In this document: positions 26,068 to 34,167 of the stretch, one piece after another | Position numbering within the stretch: position 1 is the stretch's first letter | Layout of the letters: every line of letters starts with the position of its first letter | From: Nevskiales bacterium | GTDB lineage: Bacteria > Pseudomonadota > Gammaproteobacteria > Nevskiales > DATLYR01 | Direction: 5' to 3' | DNA: 37,061 nucleotides | Assembly (NCBI GenBank): GCA_035574475.1 | Contig: DATLYR010000084.1 | Coordinates: 1-37,061 of the forward strand | Program-made: the position numbers and the translations under genes | The notes under the pieces: model-generated | Databases searched by the model: none | Told to the model about the DNA's origin: nothing | The model's input: only the letters and a program-made list of their open reading frames with translations

Positions 26068-26289
26068 TTACTTGCTGTCGTCCGGCTTCTGCTCGGGCAG
26101 GCCCGGCTTGGCCAGCTCGTTGCGCTTTTGCTCGGCGTCCTGTTCGCCTTCCTTCATGGACTTGCGGAAGTTGTGGATCGCCGCGCCGAGGTCGCCGCCC
26201 ATGTTGCGCAGCTTCTTGGTGCCGAAGATCAGCACCACGATGGCCAGGATGATGAGCAGTTCCCAGATACTGATGCCGCCTAAACCCAT
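26068..26289 (-). CDS. tatA: Sec-independent protein translocase subunit TatA
   Basis: 73 residues: a membrane helix ([17 protein letters not shown]), the F-G-T-K-K-L hinge, and an amphipathic helix with a charged tail. The short tail and FGTKKLR identify TatA/E rather than TatB. It forms the pore-like oligomer of the Tat system. It starts 17 nt after hisE, which places the Tat genes at the end of the histidine operon. Confidence 0.94.
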   Translation of the reverse strand: MGLGGISIWELLIILAIVVLIFGTKKLRNMGGDLGAAIHNFRKSMKEGEQDAEQKRNELAKPGLPEQKPDDSK

Positions 26290-26306
26290 GGTGATGACTC
26301 CTGCCG

Positions 26307-26636
26307 CTAACGCTTGCCGCGCGCGGCCTTTTCGTCCAGACCGGATACCCCGAAGCGCTGCGCCAGTTCATCGAGCACCGCGTCGGGCGTTAGCCCCTGG
26401 TGTTTGAGCAGCACCAGGGTATGGAACCACAGATCGGCGACCTCGTGCGTGAGCTGTCGGGCGTCGCCGGCCTTGGCCGCCAGCACGGTTTCGGTCGCCT
26501 CCTCACCGACTTTTTTCAGAATGGCATCGAGCCCGTCGCGATACAGTCGCGCCACGTAGGACTGCTCGGGATCGGCCTTGCGGCGCGCGTCCAGCACGGC
26601 GTCGAGGCGCTGCAGGATGTCGGGCGTGTCGCTCAC
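26307..26636 (-). CDS. hisE: Phosphoribosyl-ATP pyrophosphatase
   Basis: A 109-residue MazG-like all-helical enzyme catalysing the second step of histidine synthesis. Helical motif [14 protein letters not shown] and the later HEVADLWFH hold the acidic metal ligands. Start is GTG at 26636, overlapping the hisI stop by 4 nt (GTGA). Here HisE is separate from HisI, whereas in E. coli they are fused. Confidence 0.95.
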   Translation of the reverse strand: MSDTPDILQRLDAVLDARRKADPEQSYVARLYRDGLDAILKKVGEEATETVLAAKAGDARQLTHEVADLWFHTLVLLKHQGLTPDAVLDELAQRFGVSGLDEKAARGKR

Positions 26637-27025
26637 TTACGGTAAATCTCCTCGGGTGCCTTGAGCACCGGATCCGCGGCGACCCAGCGCCCGTCCTCGA
26701 GCCGCTGAAAGAAACAGCTGTGGCGTCCGGTGTGGCAGGCGATGCCGCCGACCTGCTCGACGACCAGCAGCAGGCTGTCGTTGTCGCAGTCCAGGCGGAT
26801 TTCGCGGACCCGCTGCACATGGCCCGATTCCTCGCCCTTTTGCCACAGTTTGCGGCGCGAGCGCGACCAGTATATGGCAAGGCCGCTTCTCGCCGTCTGC
26901 GCCAGGGCCTCCCGGTTCATCCAGGCCTGGGTCAGCAGCCGGCCGGAGCCGGCTTCCTGCGCGACCACCGGCACCAGTCCGTCGGCGTTCCAGGCGACCT
27001 GCTCGATCCAGTCGGGATAGCTCAT
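26633..27025 (-). CDS. hisI: Phosphoribosyl-AMP cyclohydrolase
   Basis: A 130-residue zinc enzyme for the third step of histidine synthesis. Conserved segments are [26 protein letters not shown], the DCDNDSLLL metal motif and [13 protein letters not shown] with the zinc cysteines. It starts 9 nt after hisF and is translationally coupled to hisE. Confidence 0.95.
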   Translation of the reverse strand: MSYPDWIEQVAWNADGLVPVVAQEAGSGRLLTQAWMNREALAQTARSGLAIYWSRSRRKLWQKGEESGHVQRVREIRLDCDNDSLLLVVEQVGGIACHTGRHSCFFQRLEDGRWVAADPVLKAPEEIYRK

Positions 27026-27034
27026 CTCAGTCGC

Positions 27035-27811
27035 CTAGCGCCGGACATCGATGCCGCGCGCGGCCAGATAGTCCTTGGCCTCCTGCACGCTGTGCTGGGC
27101 GTAATGGAAGATGCTCGCCGCCAGCACCGCGTCGGCATGGCCCTCGGCCAGACCCTGGTACAGGTGCTCCAGCTCGCCGACGCCGCCCGAGGCGATCACC
27201 GGCACCGCCACCGCGTCGCTGACCATGCGCGTCAGCTCGAGGTCGAAGCCGCTCTTGGTGCCGTCCTTGTCCATGCTGGTCAGCAACAGCTCGCCGGCAC
27301 CGTGGTTGACCATGAGCTGCGCCCAGGCCAGCACGTCCAGGCCGGTGGCCTTGCGCCCGCCATGGGTGAACACCTCCCAGCGCGGCGCGGCTTTCCTGCG
27401 CCGGCCGACACGCTTGGCGTCGATTGCAACGACAATGCACTGCGAGCCGAAACGCTCCGCAGCCTCGGCCACGAACGCCGGATTCTCCACCGCGCTGGTG
27501 TTGATCGAGACCTTGTCCGCGCCAGCCGAGAGCAGGCGGCGGATGTCGGCGGTCGTGCGCACGCCGCCGCCGACGGTGAGCGGGATGAACACCTGCCCGG
27601 CCACCGCCTCGACCACCTTGAACAGCGTCTCGCGCTTCTCGGCGCTGGCGGTGATGTCGAGGAACACCAGCTCATCGGCGCCTTCCTGATCGTAGCGACG
27701 CGCCACCTCGACCGGGTCGCCGGCGTCGCGGATATGCTCGAATTTCACACCCTTGACCACCCGCCCCTTGTCGATGTCCAGGCAGGGGATCACGCGCTTG
27801 GCCAGGCTCAC
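27035..27811 (-). CDS. hisF: Imidazole glycerol phosphate synthase cyclase subunit
   Basis: A 258-residue TIM barrel. It closes the imidazole ring using ammonia from HisH, releasing AICAR. Catalytic Asp12 lies in IPCLDIDKG, and the phosphate-binding loops include TVGGGVRT and [10 protein letters not shown]. The start is GTG at 27811, overlapping the hisA stop by 4 nt. Confidence 0.96.
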   Translation of the reverse strand: MSLAKRVIPCLDIDKGRVVKGVKFEHIRDAGDPVEVARRYDQEGADELVFLDITASAEKRETLFKVVEAVAGQVFIPLTVGGGVRTTADIRRLLSAGADKVSINTSAVENPAFVAEAAERFGSQCIVVAIDAKRVGRRRKAAPRWEVFTHGGRKATGLDVLAWAQLMVNHGAGELLLTSMDKDGTKSGFDLELTRMVSDAVAVPVIASGGVGELEHLYQGLAEGHADAVLAASIFHYAQHSVQEAKDYLAARGIDVRR

Positions 27812-28554
27812 GTCGTCTCCCCGGTGAGCTCGTCCACCAGCTTCTGGCAGGCCGCCAGGTCGAGATCACCCTCGTACAGTGCCCGCCCGATGATCGCGCC
27901 GGCGATGCCGTCCTCGGCCGCGGCGCAGAGCTGACGGATGTCATCGAGCGTGCTGACGCCGCCCGAAGCGATCACCGGGATGGTGATGGCGCGCGCCAGC
28001 GCGCGCGTGGACTCGAGATTGACACCCTGCATCATGCCGTCGCGGCCGATGTCGGTGTAGACGATGGCCTCGACGCCGTCGCGCTCGAAGTGCCGGGCCA
28101 GGTCCACCACGTCATGGTTGGACAGCTTGGACCAGCCGTCGATCGCCACCTTGCCGTCCTTCGCGTCCAGGCCGACGATGATGTGCTTGGGCCAGGCCGC
28201 GCACAGGTCGCTGACGAAGTGCGGCGCGCTGGCGGCCTTGGTACCGATGATCACCCACTGCACACCGGCGTTGAGATAGGCCTCGGCCGACTCCTCGTCG
28301 CGGATGCCGCCGCCGACCTGTATCGGCAGCTGGGGGAAGGCTTCGACAATCCGGGCCACCACCGCGGCATTGACCGGCTTGCCACTGGCGGCGCCGTCCA
28401 GGTCCACCAGGTGCAGCCGGCGCGCACCGGCCTCGACCCAGCGTTTCGCCACGGCGACCGGGTCGTCGGAGAACACCGTCACGTCGTCCATGCGCCCCTG
28501 GCGCAGGCGCACGCACTTGCCGTCCTTGATGTCGATGGCGGGGATGATCAACAT
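27808..28554 (-). CDS. hisA: Phosphoribosylformimino-5-aminoimidazole carboxamide ribotide isomerase
   Basis: A 248-residue TIM barrel, an Amadori-type isomerase that supplies the HisF substrate. Catalytic Asp8 lies in [14 protein letters not shown]; the second Asp is in [10 protein letters not shown]. Phosphate loops QVGGGIRDE and [10 protein letters not shown] are intact. ATG 28554 lies 12 nt after hisH. Confidence 0.96.
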   Translation of the reverse strand: MLIIPAIDIKDGKCVRLRQGRMDDVTVFSDDPVAVAKRWVEAGARRLHLVDLDGAASGKPVNAAVVARIVEAFPQLPIQVGGGIRDEESAEAYLNAGVQWVIIGTKAASAPHFVSDLCAAWPKHIIVGLDAKDGKVAIDGWSKLSNHDVVDLARHFERDGVEAIVYTDIGRDGMMQGVNLESTRALARAITIPVIASGGVSTLDDIRQLCAAAEDGIAGAIIGRALYEGDLDLAACQKLVDELTGETT

Positions 28555-28566
28555 GGCACGTTTCGT

Positions 28567-29208
28567 TTAAGCCTTACCGTCCCACTGCAGGAAATTGGCC
28601 AGCAGGGTCAGCCCGGCGCTCTGGCTCTTCTCGGGATGAAACTGTACCGCCAGCAGATTATCCCGCAACAACACCGAGCAGAACCGCTGCCCGTACTCGG
28701 TGGTACCGAAACAGTGCGCGGGCTCTGCGGGCTGCACGTAATAGCTGTGCACGAAATAGAAGGATGCCTGTGGGGCGATGCCCCGCCACAGCGGGTGCGA
28801 GCGCACGGGCCGTACCTGATTCCAGCCCATGTGCGGCACTTTCAGGCGCCCGACCTCGCCGGCGACCGGGTCGGGGAAGCGCCGCACCTCGCCGGGGAAC
28901 AGCCCCAGCGCCTCGGTGCCGTCGTTCTCCTCGCTGTGCGCCAGCATGGCCTGCATGCCCAGGCAGATGCCCAGCATCGGCACCTGACCGGCGGCCTCCT
29001 TGATCAGCCCGACCAGCTCGAGCCGGCGCAGCTCGTCCATGCAGTGGCGGATGGCACCCACACCCGGCAGCACCAGCCGGTCGGCACGGCGCAGCTTGTC
29101 GGGGTCATAGCTGATCTCGACGCGCTCACCGGCCGACACGCGCTCGAGCGCCTTGGCGATCGAGTGCAGATTGCCCATGCCGTAGTCAATGACACCGATG
29201 GTGGCCAT
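28567..29208 (-). CDS. hisH: Imidazole glycerol phosphate synthase glutaminase subunit
   Basis: A 213-residue class I glutamine amidotransferase. It makes ammonia for HisF. The nucleophile is Cys82 in LGICLGMQ, with His191 and Glu193 in QFHPEKS. ATG 29208 (MATIGVIDYGMGN) matches the family start; a longer in-frame reading upstream passes through the repeat and is rejected. The 84-nt gap to hisB is the widest in the operon and holds the double-hairpin repeat. Confidence 0.95.
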   Translation of the reverse strand: MATIGVIDYGMGNLHSIAKALERVSAGERVEISYDPDKLRRADRLVLPGVGAIRHCMDELRRLELVGLIKEAAGQVPMLGICLGMQAMLAHSEENDGTEALGLFPGEVRRFPDPVAGEVGRLKVPHMGWNQVRPVRSHPLWRGIAPQASFYFVHSYYVQPAEPAHCFGTTEYGQRFCSVLLRDNLLAVQFHPEKSQSAGLTLLANFLQWDGKA

Positions 29209-29250
29209 AACCGCAAGACGAAGCAGGACGCTGCTTAATCTTCTCCGGGG

Positions 29251-29292
29251 GGTAAGCCCGCGCAGCGGGCGCATGCCTGCGCGTAGCGCATG
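29251..29292 (-). repeat. bipartite double-hairpin repeat, copy C
   Basis: On the minus strand, directly after the hisB stop codon: hairpin 1 TGCGC-TAC-GCGCA (29278-29290), the spacer GGCAT as in copy B, then hairpin 2 GCCCGC-TGC-GCGGGC (29256-29270), then ACCC. Hairpin 1 is identical to copy A. Hairpin 2 has a different sequence but keeps a perfect 6-bp stem. Confidence 0.65.
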
Positions 29293-29886
29293 TCAAAGCG
29301 TGCCCTTGGTGGACGGCATCACCTCGCCCAACCGCTGGTCGCGGCTGACGGCCATGCGCAGCGCACGGCCGAAGGCCTTGAACACGGTCTCGGCGATGTG
29401 GTGCGCATTGCGCCCCCGCAGACAGTCGATGTGCACCGTCACCTGGGCATGATTGACGAAGCCCTGGAAGAACTCGCGCACCAGGTCCACGTCGAACTCG
29501 GCAATGCGCGCGCGCGGGTAGTCCACCTGGTATTCCAGGCCCGGCCGGCCGGAGCAGTCCAGCACTACGCGCGACAACGCCTCGTCCAGCGGCACATAGG
29601 CATGGCCGTAGCGCAGGATGCCCTTCTTGTCGCCCAGCGCCTTGGCGAAGGCCTGGCCCAGGGTGATGCCGATGTCCTCGACCGTGTGGTGGGCGTCGAT
29701 CTGCAGGTCGCCCCTGGCGCGCACGCTGAGGTCGATCAGGCCGTGCCGGGCGACCTGGTCGAGCATGTGCTCGAGAAACGGCAGGCCGGTCTCGAAGGTC
29801 GCGCGACCGGTACCGTCCAGGTTGACAGATACCTCGATCTGGGTTTCCAGCGTGTCGCGCCGGAGGCTGGCTGTGCGTGCTGACAT
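29293..29886 (-). CDS. hisB: Imidazoleglycerol-phosphate dehydratase
   Basis: A 197-residue monofunctional dehydratase, the form found outside the enterobacterial HisB fusion. The manganese-binding histidine motifs are [21 protein letters not shown] and NAHHIAET. It is the first gene of the unit hisB-H-A-F-I-E-tatA-B-C-ycnI on the minus strand. Other his genes (G, D, C) are not in the window. The 105-bp upstream region to dtd should carry the promoter; no clear -35/-10 pair was recognised. Confidence 0.96.
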   Translation of the reverse strand: MSARTASLRRDTLETQIEVSVNLDGTGRATFETGLPFLEHMLDQVARHGLIDLSVRARGDLQIDAHHTVEDIGITLGQAFAKALGDKKGILRYGHAYVPLDEALSRVVLDCSGRPGLEYQVDYPRARIAEFDVDLVREFFQGFVNHAQVTVHIDCLRGRNAHHIAETVFKAFGRALRMAVSRDQRLGEVMPSTKGTL

Positions 29887-29991
29887 GATTTACAAGGCTC
29901 GGGAAGGGGTCATCCCGGGGGGCGCAGTGTCCGTGAGGGCTGCCGGTGGAGATGTCGGTGTGCCAACGGAAAGGCCCTTAGCATAACGCAG

Positions 29992-30432
29992 TCAGCGCGT
30001 GCTGAGCCAGAAGCTCACCGGGCCGTCATTGATCAGGCTCACCTGCATGTCCGCGCCGAAGCGTCCGCTCGCCACCGGGGCATGGCGGGCGCGGGCCCGT
30101 TCCAGCAGCCCCAGGAACAGGGCTTCGGCCTGTGCCGGCGGTGCCGCGGGCGTGAAGCTGGGCCGGTTACCCTTGCGGGTGTCGGCGGCGAGCGTGAACT
30201 GCGGCACCAGCAGCAGGCCGCCGCCGACCTCGCGCAGGCTCAGGTTCATGCGCCCCGCCGCGTCCGGGAACACGCGGTAGTCGAGCAGGCGCTCGAGCAG
30301 CCGCTCGGCATCCGCCTCACCGTCCTCGTGAACCACCCCGATCAATACCAGCAGCCCTCGGCCGATGGCGCCCACGGTCACGCCATTGACATCCACCCGC
30401 GCCTGGCTGACACGCTGCAGAAATCCGATCAC
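29992..30432 (-). CDS. dtd: D-aminoacyl-tRNA deacylase
   Basis: 146 residues. It hydrolyses D-amino acids from mischarged tRNA. The start (MIGFLQRVSQARVDV) and the C-terminal NDGPVSFWL with the Gly-cisPro element are typical. The usual S-Q-F-T-L motif reads P-Q-F-T-L here (LVPQFTLAADTRKGNRPSF), an exchange of a residue that is Ser in most relatives I recall. It is a single gene 105 nt upstream of hisB. The palindrome at 30450-30467 sits 18 nt before its ATG. Confidence 0.94.
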   Translation of the reverse strand: MIGFLQRVSQARVDVNGVTVGAIGRGLLVLIGVVHEDGEADAERLLERLLDYRVFPDAAGRMNLSLREVGGGLLLVPQFTLAADTRKGNRPSFTPAAPPAQAEALFLGLLERARARHAPVASGRFGADMQVSLINDGPVSFWLSTR

Positions 30433-30449
30433 CCGATCCTCCGTGGCGT

Positions 30450-30467
30450 TGTAGGGCCAAACCTACA
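30450..30467. promoter_or_regulatory. GacA/UvrY-like binding site upstream of the Csr-type sRNA
   Basis: A perfect 18-bp interrupted palindrome, TGTAGGGCCAAACCTACA: TGTAGG-N6-CCTACA. The GacA upstream activating sequence in pseudomonads is TGTAAG-N6-CTTACA. The layout and spacing match, with one symmetric substitution in each half. It lies about 65 bp upstream of the likely start of the sRNA. It could instead serve dtd, which starts 18 nt away on the other strand. Confidence 0.55.
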
Positions 30468-30511
30468 CCAAGTGCAGCGCTTGGCCGACTGCCTGCGCAC
30501 AGGCGTCCTGA

Positions 30512-30517
30512 CATACT
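30512..30517 (+). promoter_or_regulatory. Candidate -10 element of the sRNA
   Basis: CATACT, four of six matches to the sigma-70 -10 box, upstream of the GGA-rich region. No good -35 is visible, which would suit an activator-dependent promoter. Start would be near 30524. Confidence 0.3.
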
Positions 30518-30523
30518 GCCGCT

Positions 30524-30696
30524 CGCACGCGGTCAGAGACAAGGAAACAGGAAGCGTTTTGAAGACCGCGGCACAGGGAAGACCGGACGTTCAGGAAGAA
30601 CAGGATGATCGCCGCTTCAGGGATGAAGCACTGAACACCCCAATCGCCGGCATCCGCCCGGCCCCCTTGGCCCGGCCTCCCCAGCCGGGTTTTTTG
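30524..30696 (+). ncRNA. Csr/Rsm-family regulatory RNA (CsrB/RsmZ-like)
   Basis: The region holds seven GGA triplets in 81 nt (30543, 30550, 30577, 30585, 30594, 30603, 30621), several in the CsrA consensus form CAGGAAG, CAGGATG or CAGGGATG. At least two lie in loops of perfect hairpins: GTTC-AGGAA-GAAC (30589-30601) and GCTTCA-GGGA-TGAAGC (30614-30629). Both are close to loops I recall in E. coli CsrB. An intrinsic terminator ends the transcript at about 30696. These RNAs sequester CsrA/RsmA and release its mRNA targets. The location in a divergent intergenic region, with a GacA-like box upstream, fits the family. The 5' end is estimated, and CsrA itself is not in the window. Confidence 0.75.
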
Positions 30697-30699
30697 TTT
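30671..30699 (+). terminator. Intrinsic terminator of the Csr-type sRNA
   Basis: Stem CCCGGC (30671-30676) and GCCGGG (30684-30689) with a 7-nt loop, followed by TTTTTTGTTT. It points on the plus strand, yet no protein gene on that strand ends within the previous 10 kb of his/tat/dtd sequence. It therefore needs an RNA gene to terminate. Confidence 0.85.
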
Positions 30700-30754
30700 C
30701 CACCCGCCTGCGCCGCTTACAATGCGGCAGCACATAATTCCCAGGTTCCCACCC

Positions 30755-31618
30755 ATGCCCCAGTTGCTGAAACTTCTGGGCAGGCTGCCGCTGCCCCTGC
30801 TGCATCTGCTCGGCGTGACGATCGGCACTCTGCTGTGGTGGCTGCCGAGCAAGCGCAGGCGGGTGGCGCTGCGCAACATCTCCGCCTGCCTGCCGGAACT
30901 GGCGCCCGCCGAGCAGCGCCGCCTGGCCCACCGGGCGCTGATCCATGAAGTGCTGACGCTGCTGGAGTGTCCGTATCTGTGGTTCGCACCCGCCGAGAAG
31001 GTGCTGGCGCTGATCCGCGAGCGGCGCGGTGCAGAGCTGGTAGACCAGGCGCTACGACAGGGCAAAGGCGTGATTTTGCTGACACCTCATCTGGGCTCCT
31101 GGGAGGCGGCCGGGATGACGCAACCCCTGCTGCATCCGCTGACAGCGCTATACAAGCCGCAGAAGGGCGCCGTCAACCGCGTGATCTACCAAGGCCGCGC
31201 GCGTTTCGGCTGCAAGCTGGTCGCCACCGAGGGCGGCAAGATGCGCCAGGTGCTGCGACCGCTGCTGCAGAACCATGAAGCCGTGTACTTCATGCCGGAC
31301 CAGGACCCGCCGCAGGGTCGCGGGGTGTTCGTACCCTTCTTCGGCGTGCTCGCGCACACGCCGGTACTGGTATCCAAGCTGGTGCAGCACACCGGCGCAC
31401 CGGTCGTATATTTCTACGGCGAGCGGCTGCCCTGGGGGCGTGGCTTCATCGTGCATTACCGGCCCGCGCCGCCGCAGATCCACGACCCCGACCTTATGAT
31501 CTCCGCCGCCGCGGTCAATGCCGGCCTCGAGGCCTGCATTCGCGAGTGCCCTGAGCAATACTGGTGGGGCTACGAGCGCTTCCGCCGGCGCCCGCCGGGC
31601 GAGCGCGGTTTCTACTGA
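30755..31618 (+). CDS. Lysophospholipid/lipid A acyltransferase, LpxL/HtrB family
   Basis: A 287-residue inner-membrane acyltransferase. The N-terminal hydrophobic helix covers 13-30. The catalytic H-x4-E motif is H112-LGSW-E117, followed by YKPQKGAVNRVIYQGR and MPDQDPPQGRGVFVPFFG, both conserved in LpxL/LpxM relatives. It should add a secondary acyl chain to lipid A or a related acceptor. ATG 30755 is chosen over ATG 30722, which would begin close to the sRNA terminator; neither has a strong Shine-Dalgarno. Confidence 0.88.
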   Translation: MPQLLKLLGRLPLPLLHLLGVTIGTLLWWLPSKRRRVALRNISACLPELAPAEQRRLAHRALIHEVLTLLECPYLWFAPAEKVLALIRERRGAELVDQALRQGKGVILLTPHLGSWEAAGMTQPLLHPLTALYKPQKGAVNRVIYQGRARFGCKLVATEGGKMRQVLRPLLQNHEAVYFMPDQDPPQGRGVFVPFFGVLAHTPVLVSKLVQHTGAPVVYFYGERLPWGRGFIVHYRPAPPQIHDPDLMISAAAVNAGLEACIRECPEQYWWGYERFRRRPPGERGFY

Positions 31619-31635
31619 CAGCCCAAACACAGCGA

Positions 31636-31653
31636 CGCGCGCGCCCGCGCGCG
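31636..31653. repeat. Alternating CG palindrome
   Basis: CGCGCGCGCCCGCGCGCG can form a 7-bp hairpin with a 4-nt loop just upstream of the GGGAGG of the TRAP binding protein gene. It may be an attenuating hairpin or simply a GC-biased spacer. Confidence 0.35.
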
Positions 31654-31670
31654 AGCGGGAGGACTCATCC

Positions 31671-32783
31671 GTGAAACGCCGCGATCTCATCAAGTCACTC
31701 GGCGCCGGCACGCTGCTGGCCGGCGGCCTGGCCGCCTGCGGCCGGCAGACGGCCGGCCCTGCGGGGGCCGACGGACCGCGCGCCAAGCTGCGCTGGAACA
31801 TGGTCACCACCTGGCCCAAGAACTTCCCCGGTCTGGGCAGCGGCGCCGAATACCTGGCCAAGCTCATCGGCGAGTTGAGCGAAGGGCGCCTCACGGTGCA
31901 CGTCTACGGTGCCGGCGAGCGCGTGCCGGCGCTGGAGGTGTTCGACGCGGTGTCGCGCGGCGCGGCGGAAATGGGCCATGGCGCCGCCTACTATTGGAAG
32001 GGCAAATCGCCGGCCGCGCCCTTCTTCACCTCGGTGCCCTTCGGCCTGACCGCGCAGGAAATGAACGGCTGGCTGTATTTCGGCGGCGGACTGGAACTGT
32101 GGCGCGAGCTGTACGCGCCCTTCAATCTGATTCCCTTCGAGGCCGGCAACACCGGCACGCAGATGGGCGGCTGGTTCCGCCGCGAGATCCGCTCGCTGGC
32201 CGACCTCAAGGGCCTGAAGATGCGCATCCCGGGGCTCGGCGGCGAGGTGCTGCAGCGGCTCGGCGTCACCACGGTCAACATCCCGGGCGGCGAGCTGTTC
32301 ACGGCGATGCAGTCCGGCACCATCGACGCCACCGAGTGGGTCGGACCCTATAACGACCTCGCTTTCGGCCTGCACAAGACCGCCCGGTATTACTACTATC
32401 CCGGCTGGCAGGAGCCGGGACCGACGCTCGAATGCATCGTCAACAAGCAGGCGTTCGAGGCCCTGCCCGCGGACCTGCAGGCCGTGATCCGCTGCGCCTG
32501 CCAGGCCACCGGCCTGAACATGCTGGCCGAATACGCCGCACGCAACCAGGCCGCGCTCGACACGCTGGTGCGCGAACACGGCGTGCAGCTGCGGCCTTTC
32601 CCTGACGATGTGATGCAAGCGCTGCGCGAGACCTCGGCGCAGGTGCTCAAAGAGCTGGTCGCCAACGACGCCTTCAGCCGCAAGGTCTACGACTCGGTCG
32701 AACGGTTCCGTCGCAACTCGGTCGCCGCCACCGCCATCGCCGAGAAGGCCTATCTCGATAGGCGCGGGCTCGAGAGCCGCTAG
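31671..32783 (+). CDS. TRAP transporter substrate-binding protein, Tat-exported lipoprotein
   Basis: A 370-residue DctP-type binding protein. The N-terminus has a twin-arginine motif (KRRDLIKSLG, R3-R4) and a lipobox L-A-A-C23. The body starts with WNMVTTWPKNFPGLGSGAE and carries GNTGTQMGGWFRREI, LKGLKMRIPGLGG and the family segment MQSGTIDATEWVGPYND. Related proteins bind alpha-keto acids or lactate, sometimes with a metal. GTG 31671 follows GGGAGG at good spacing. It converges with the dctM gene, 3' ends overlapping by 4 nt. Confidence 0.9.
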   Translation: MKRRDLIKSLGAGTLLAGGLAACGRQTAGPAGADGPRAKLRWNMVTTWPKNFPGLGSGAEYLAKLIGELSEGRLTVHVYGAGERVPALEVFDAVSRGAAEMGHGAAYYWKGKSPAAPFFTSVPFGLTAQEMNGWLYFGGGLELWRELYAPFNLIPFEAGNTGTQMGGWFRREIRSLADLKGLKMRIPGLGGEVLQRLGVTTVNIPGGELFTAMQSGTIDATEWVGPYNDLAFGLHKTARYYYYPGWQEPGPTLECIVNKQAFEALPADLQAVIRCACQATGLNMLAEYAARNQAALDTLVREHGVQLRPFPDDVMQALRETSAQVLKELVANDAFSRKVYDSVERFRRNSVAATAIAEKAYLDRRGLESR

Positions 32784-34165
32784 TTGCCGTAGACGGCAAC
32801 CGGCAGCCAGGTGGCCAGCGACGGCCAGAAGGCCACCAGCGCCAGCACCGTCAGCTGGATCAGGATGAAGGGCACCACGCCGCGGTAGATATCCAGCGTG
32901 CGCACCTGCGGCGGTGCCACCCCGCGCAGGTAGAACAGCGCGAAGCCGAACGGCGGGGTCAGGAACGAGGTCTGCAGGTTGACCGCCATCATCACCCCCA
33001 GCCAGACCGGATCCAGGCCCATCGCCAGCAGTACCGGGCCGACGATCGGCACCACCACGAAGATGATCTCGATGAAGTCGAGGATGAAGCCCAGCAGGAA
33101 CATCAGCAGCATCACCACGAACATCGCGCCGAAGGCGCCACCCGGCAGGCCTTGCAGCAACCGGTGGACCAGCTCGTCGCCATGGAAGGCGCCGAACACC
33201 AGCGAGAACAGCGAGGCGCCGATCAGGATCATGAACACCATGCTGCTGACCTGCGCAGTGCCCTGCACCACCTCGCGCAGCTGGGCCAGGCCGAGCTGGC
33301 GGCGCAGCGCCGCGAGCAGCAGCGCGCCGACCGCGCCGACCGCAGCCGCCTCGGTCGGCGTGGCGATGCCGGCCATGATCGAGCCCAGTACCGCGACGAT
33401 GAGCAGCAGCGGCGGCAACAGACCCGCGAGCAGCAGGCGGCCAAGGCCTGCAGCGTGGTGTTGCGCGCGCTCGGCAGACGGCATCGCCGGCATCCGTTGC
33501 GGCTGCCACCAGGCCACGGCGATGAGATACAGGATATAGACCACCACCAGCAGCAGGCCGGGAATGATCGCGCCCACGAACAGGTCGCCGACCGAAACGG
33601 TTTCTGCGGCGTAAATACCCATGCTGTTCTGCGCCTGCTGGTAGGCGGAGGACAGCACGTCACCGAGCATCACCAGAATGATGGACGGCGGGATGATCTG
33701 GCCCAGCGTGCCGGCGGCGCAGATCGTGCCCGAGGCCAGCGCCGGGTCGTAGCCACGGCGCAGCATGGTCGGCAACGACAGCAGGCCCATGGTGACGACG
33801 GTGGCCCCGACAATCCCGGTACTGGCCGCCAGCAGCATGCCCACCAACACCACCGCGATGCCCAGCCCCCCGCGCAGCGGCCCGAACAGCAGGGCCATGG
33901 AGTCCAGCAGCTGCTCGGCCAGCTTGCTGCGCTCCAGCATCACGCCCATGAACACGAACAGCGGCACCGCGATCAGGGTTTCGTTGGTCATGATGCCGAA
34001 TACGCGACTGGGCGCCGCCAGCAGCTCCAGCGGATTGATCGCGCCCAGCAGCGTACCGGCGCCGGCAAAGGCCAGCGCCACACCGCCGAGCGTGAAGGCC
34101 ACCGGATAGCCGAGCATCAGCGCGACGCATACGCAAGCGAACATCAGTAGCGCGAGCCACTCCAT
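32780..34165 (-). CDS. dctM: TRAP transporter large permease DctM
   Basis: 461 residues with about 12-13 membrane helices. It is the sodium-driven transport subunit of a TRAP system. GYPVAFTLGG near the N-terminus, PLFVFMGVMLERS and the IIPPSIILVMLGD segment are typical. It works with DctQ and the binding protein. It starts 2 nt after the dctQ stop. The binding-protein gene is convergent instead of co-directional, a less common arrangement. Confidence 0.94.
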   Translation of the reverse strand: MEWLALLMFACVCVALMLGYPVAFTLGGVALAFAGAGTLLGAINPLELLAAPSRVFGIMTNETLIAVPLFVFMGVMLERSKLAEQLLDSMALLFGPLRGGLGIAVVLVGMLLAASTGIVGATVVTMGLLSLPTMLRRGYDPALASGTICAAGTLGQIIPPSIILVMLGDVLSSAYQQAQNSMGIYAAETVSVGDLFVGAIIPGLLLVVVYILYLIAVAWWQPQRMPAMPSAERAQHHAAGLGRLLLAGLLPPLLLIVAVLGSIMAGIATPTEAAAVGAVGALLLAALRRQLGLAQLREVVQGTAQVSSMVFMILIGASLFSLVFGAFHGDELVHRLLQGLPGGAFGAMFVVMLLMFLLGFILDFIEIIFVVVPIVGPVLLAMGLDPVWLGVMMAVNLQTSFLTPPFGFALFYLRGVAPPQVRTLDIYRGVVPFILIQLTVLALVAFWPSLATWLPVAVYGN

Positions 34166-34167
34166 GG

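Noticed and set aside
30722-30754. Earlier ATG at 30722 as the lpxL-like gene start
   Set aside because: It lies only 23 bp after the sRNA terminator T-run and adds residues outside the family start; ATG 30755 fits better.
31695-33509. 604-residue minus-strand open frame across the TRAP genes
   Set aside because: It is antisense to the binding protein and out of frame with dctM; composition-driven.
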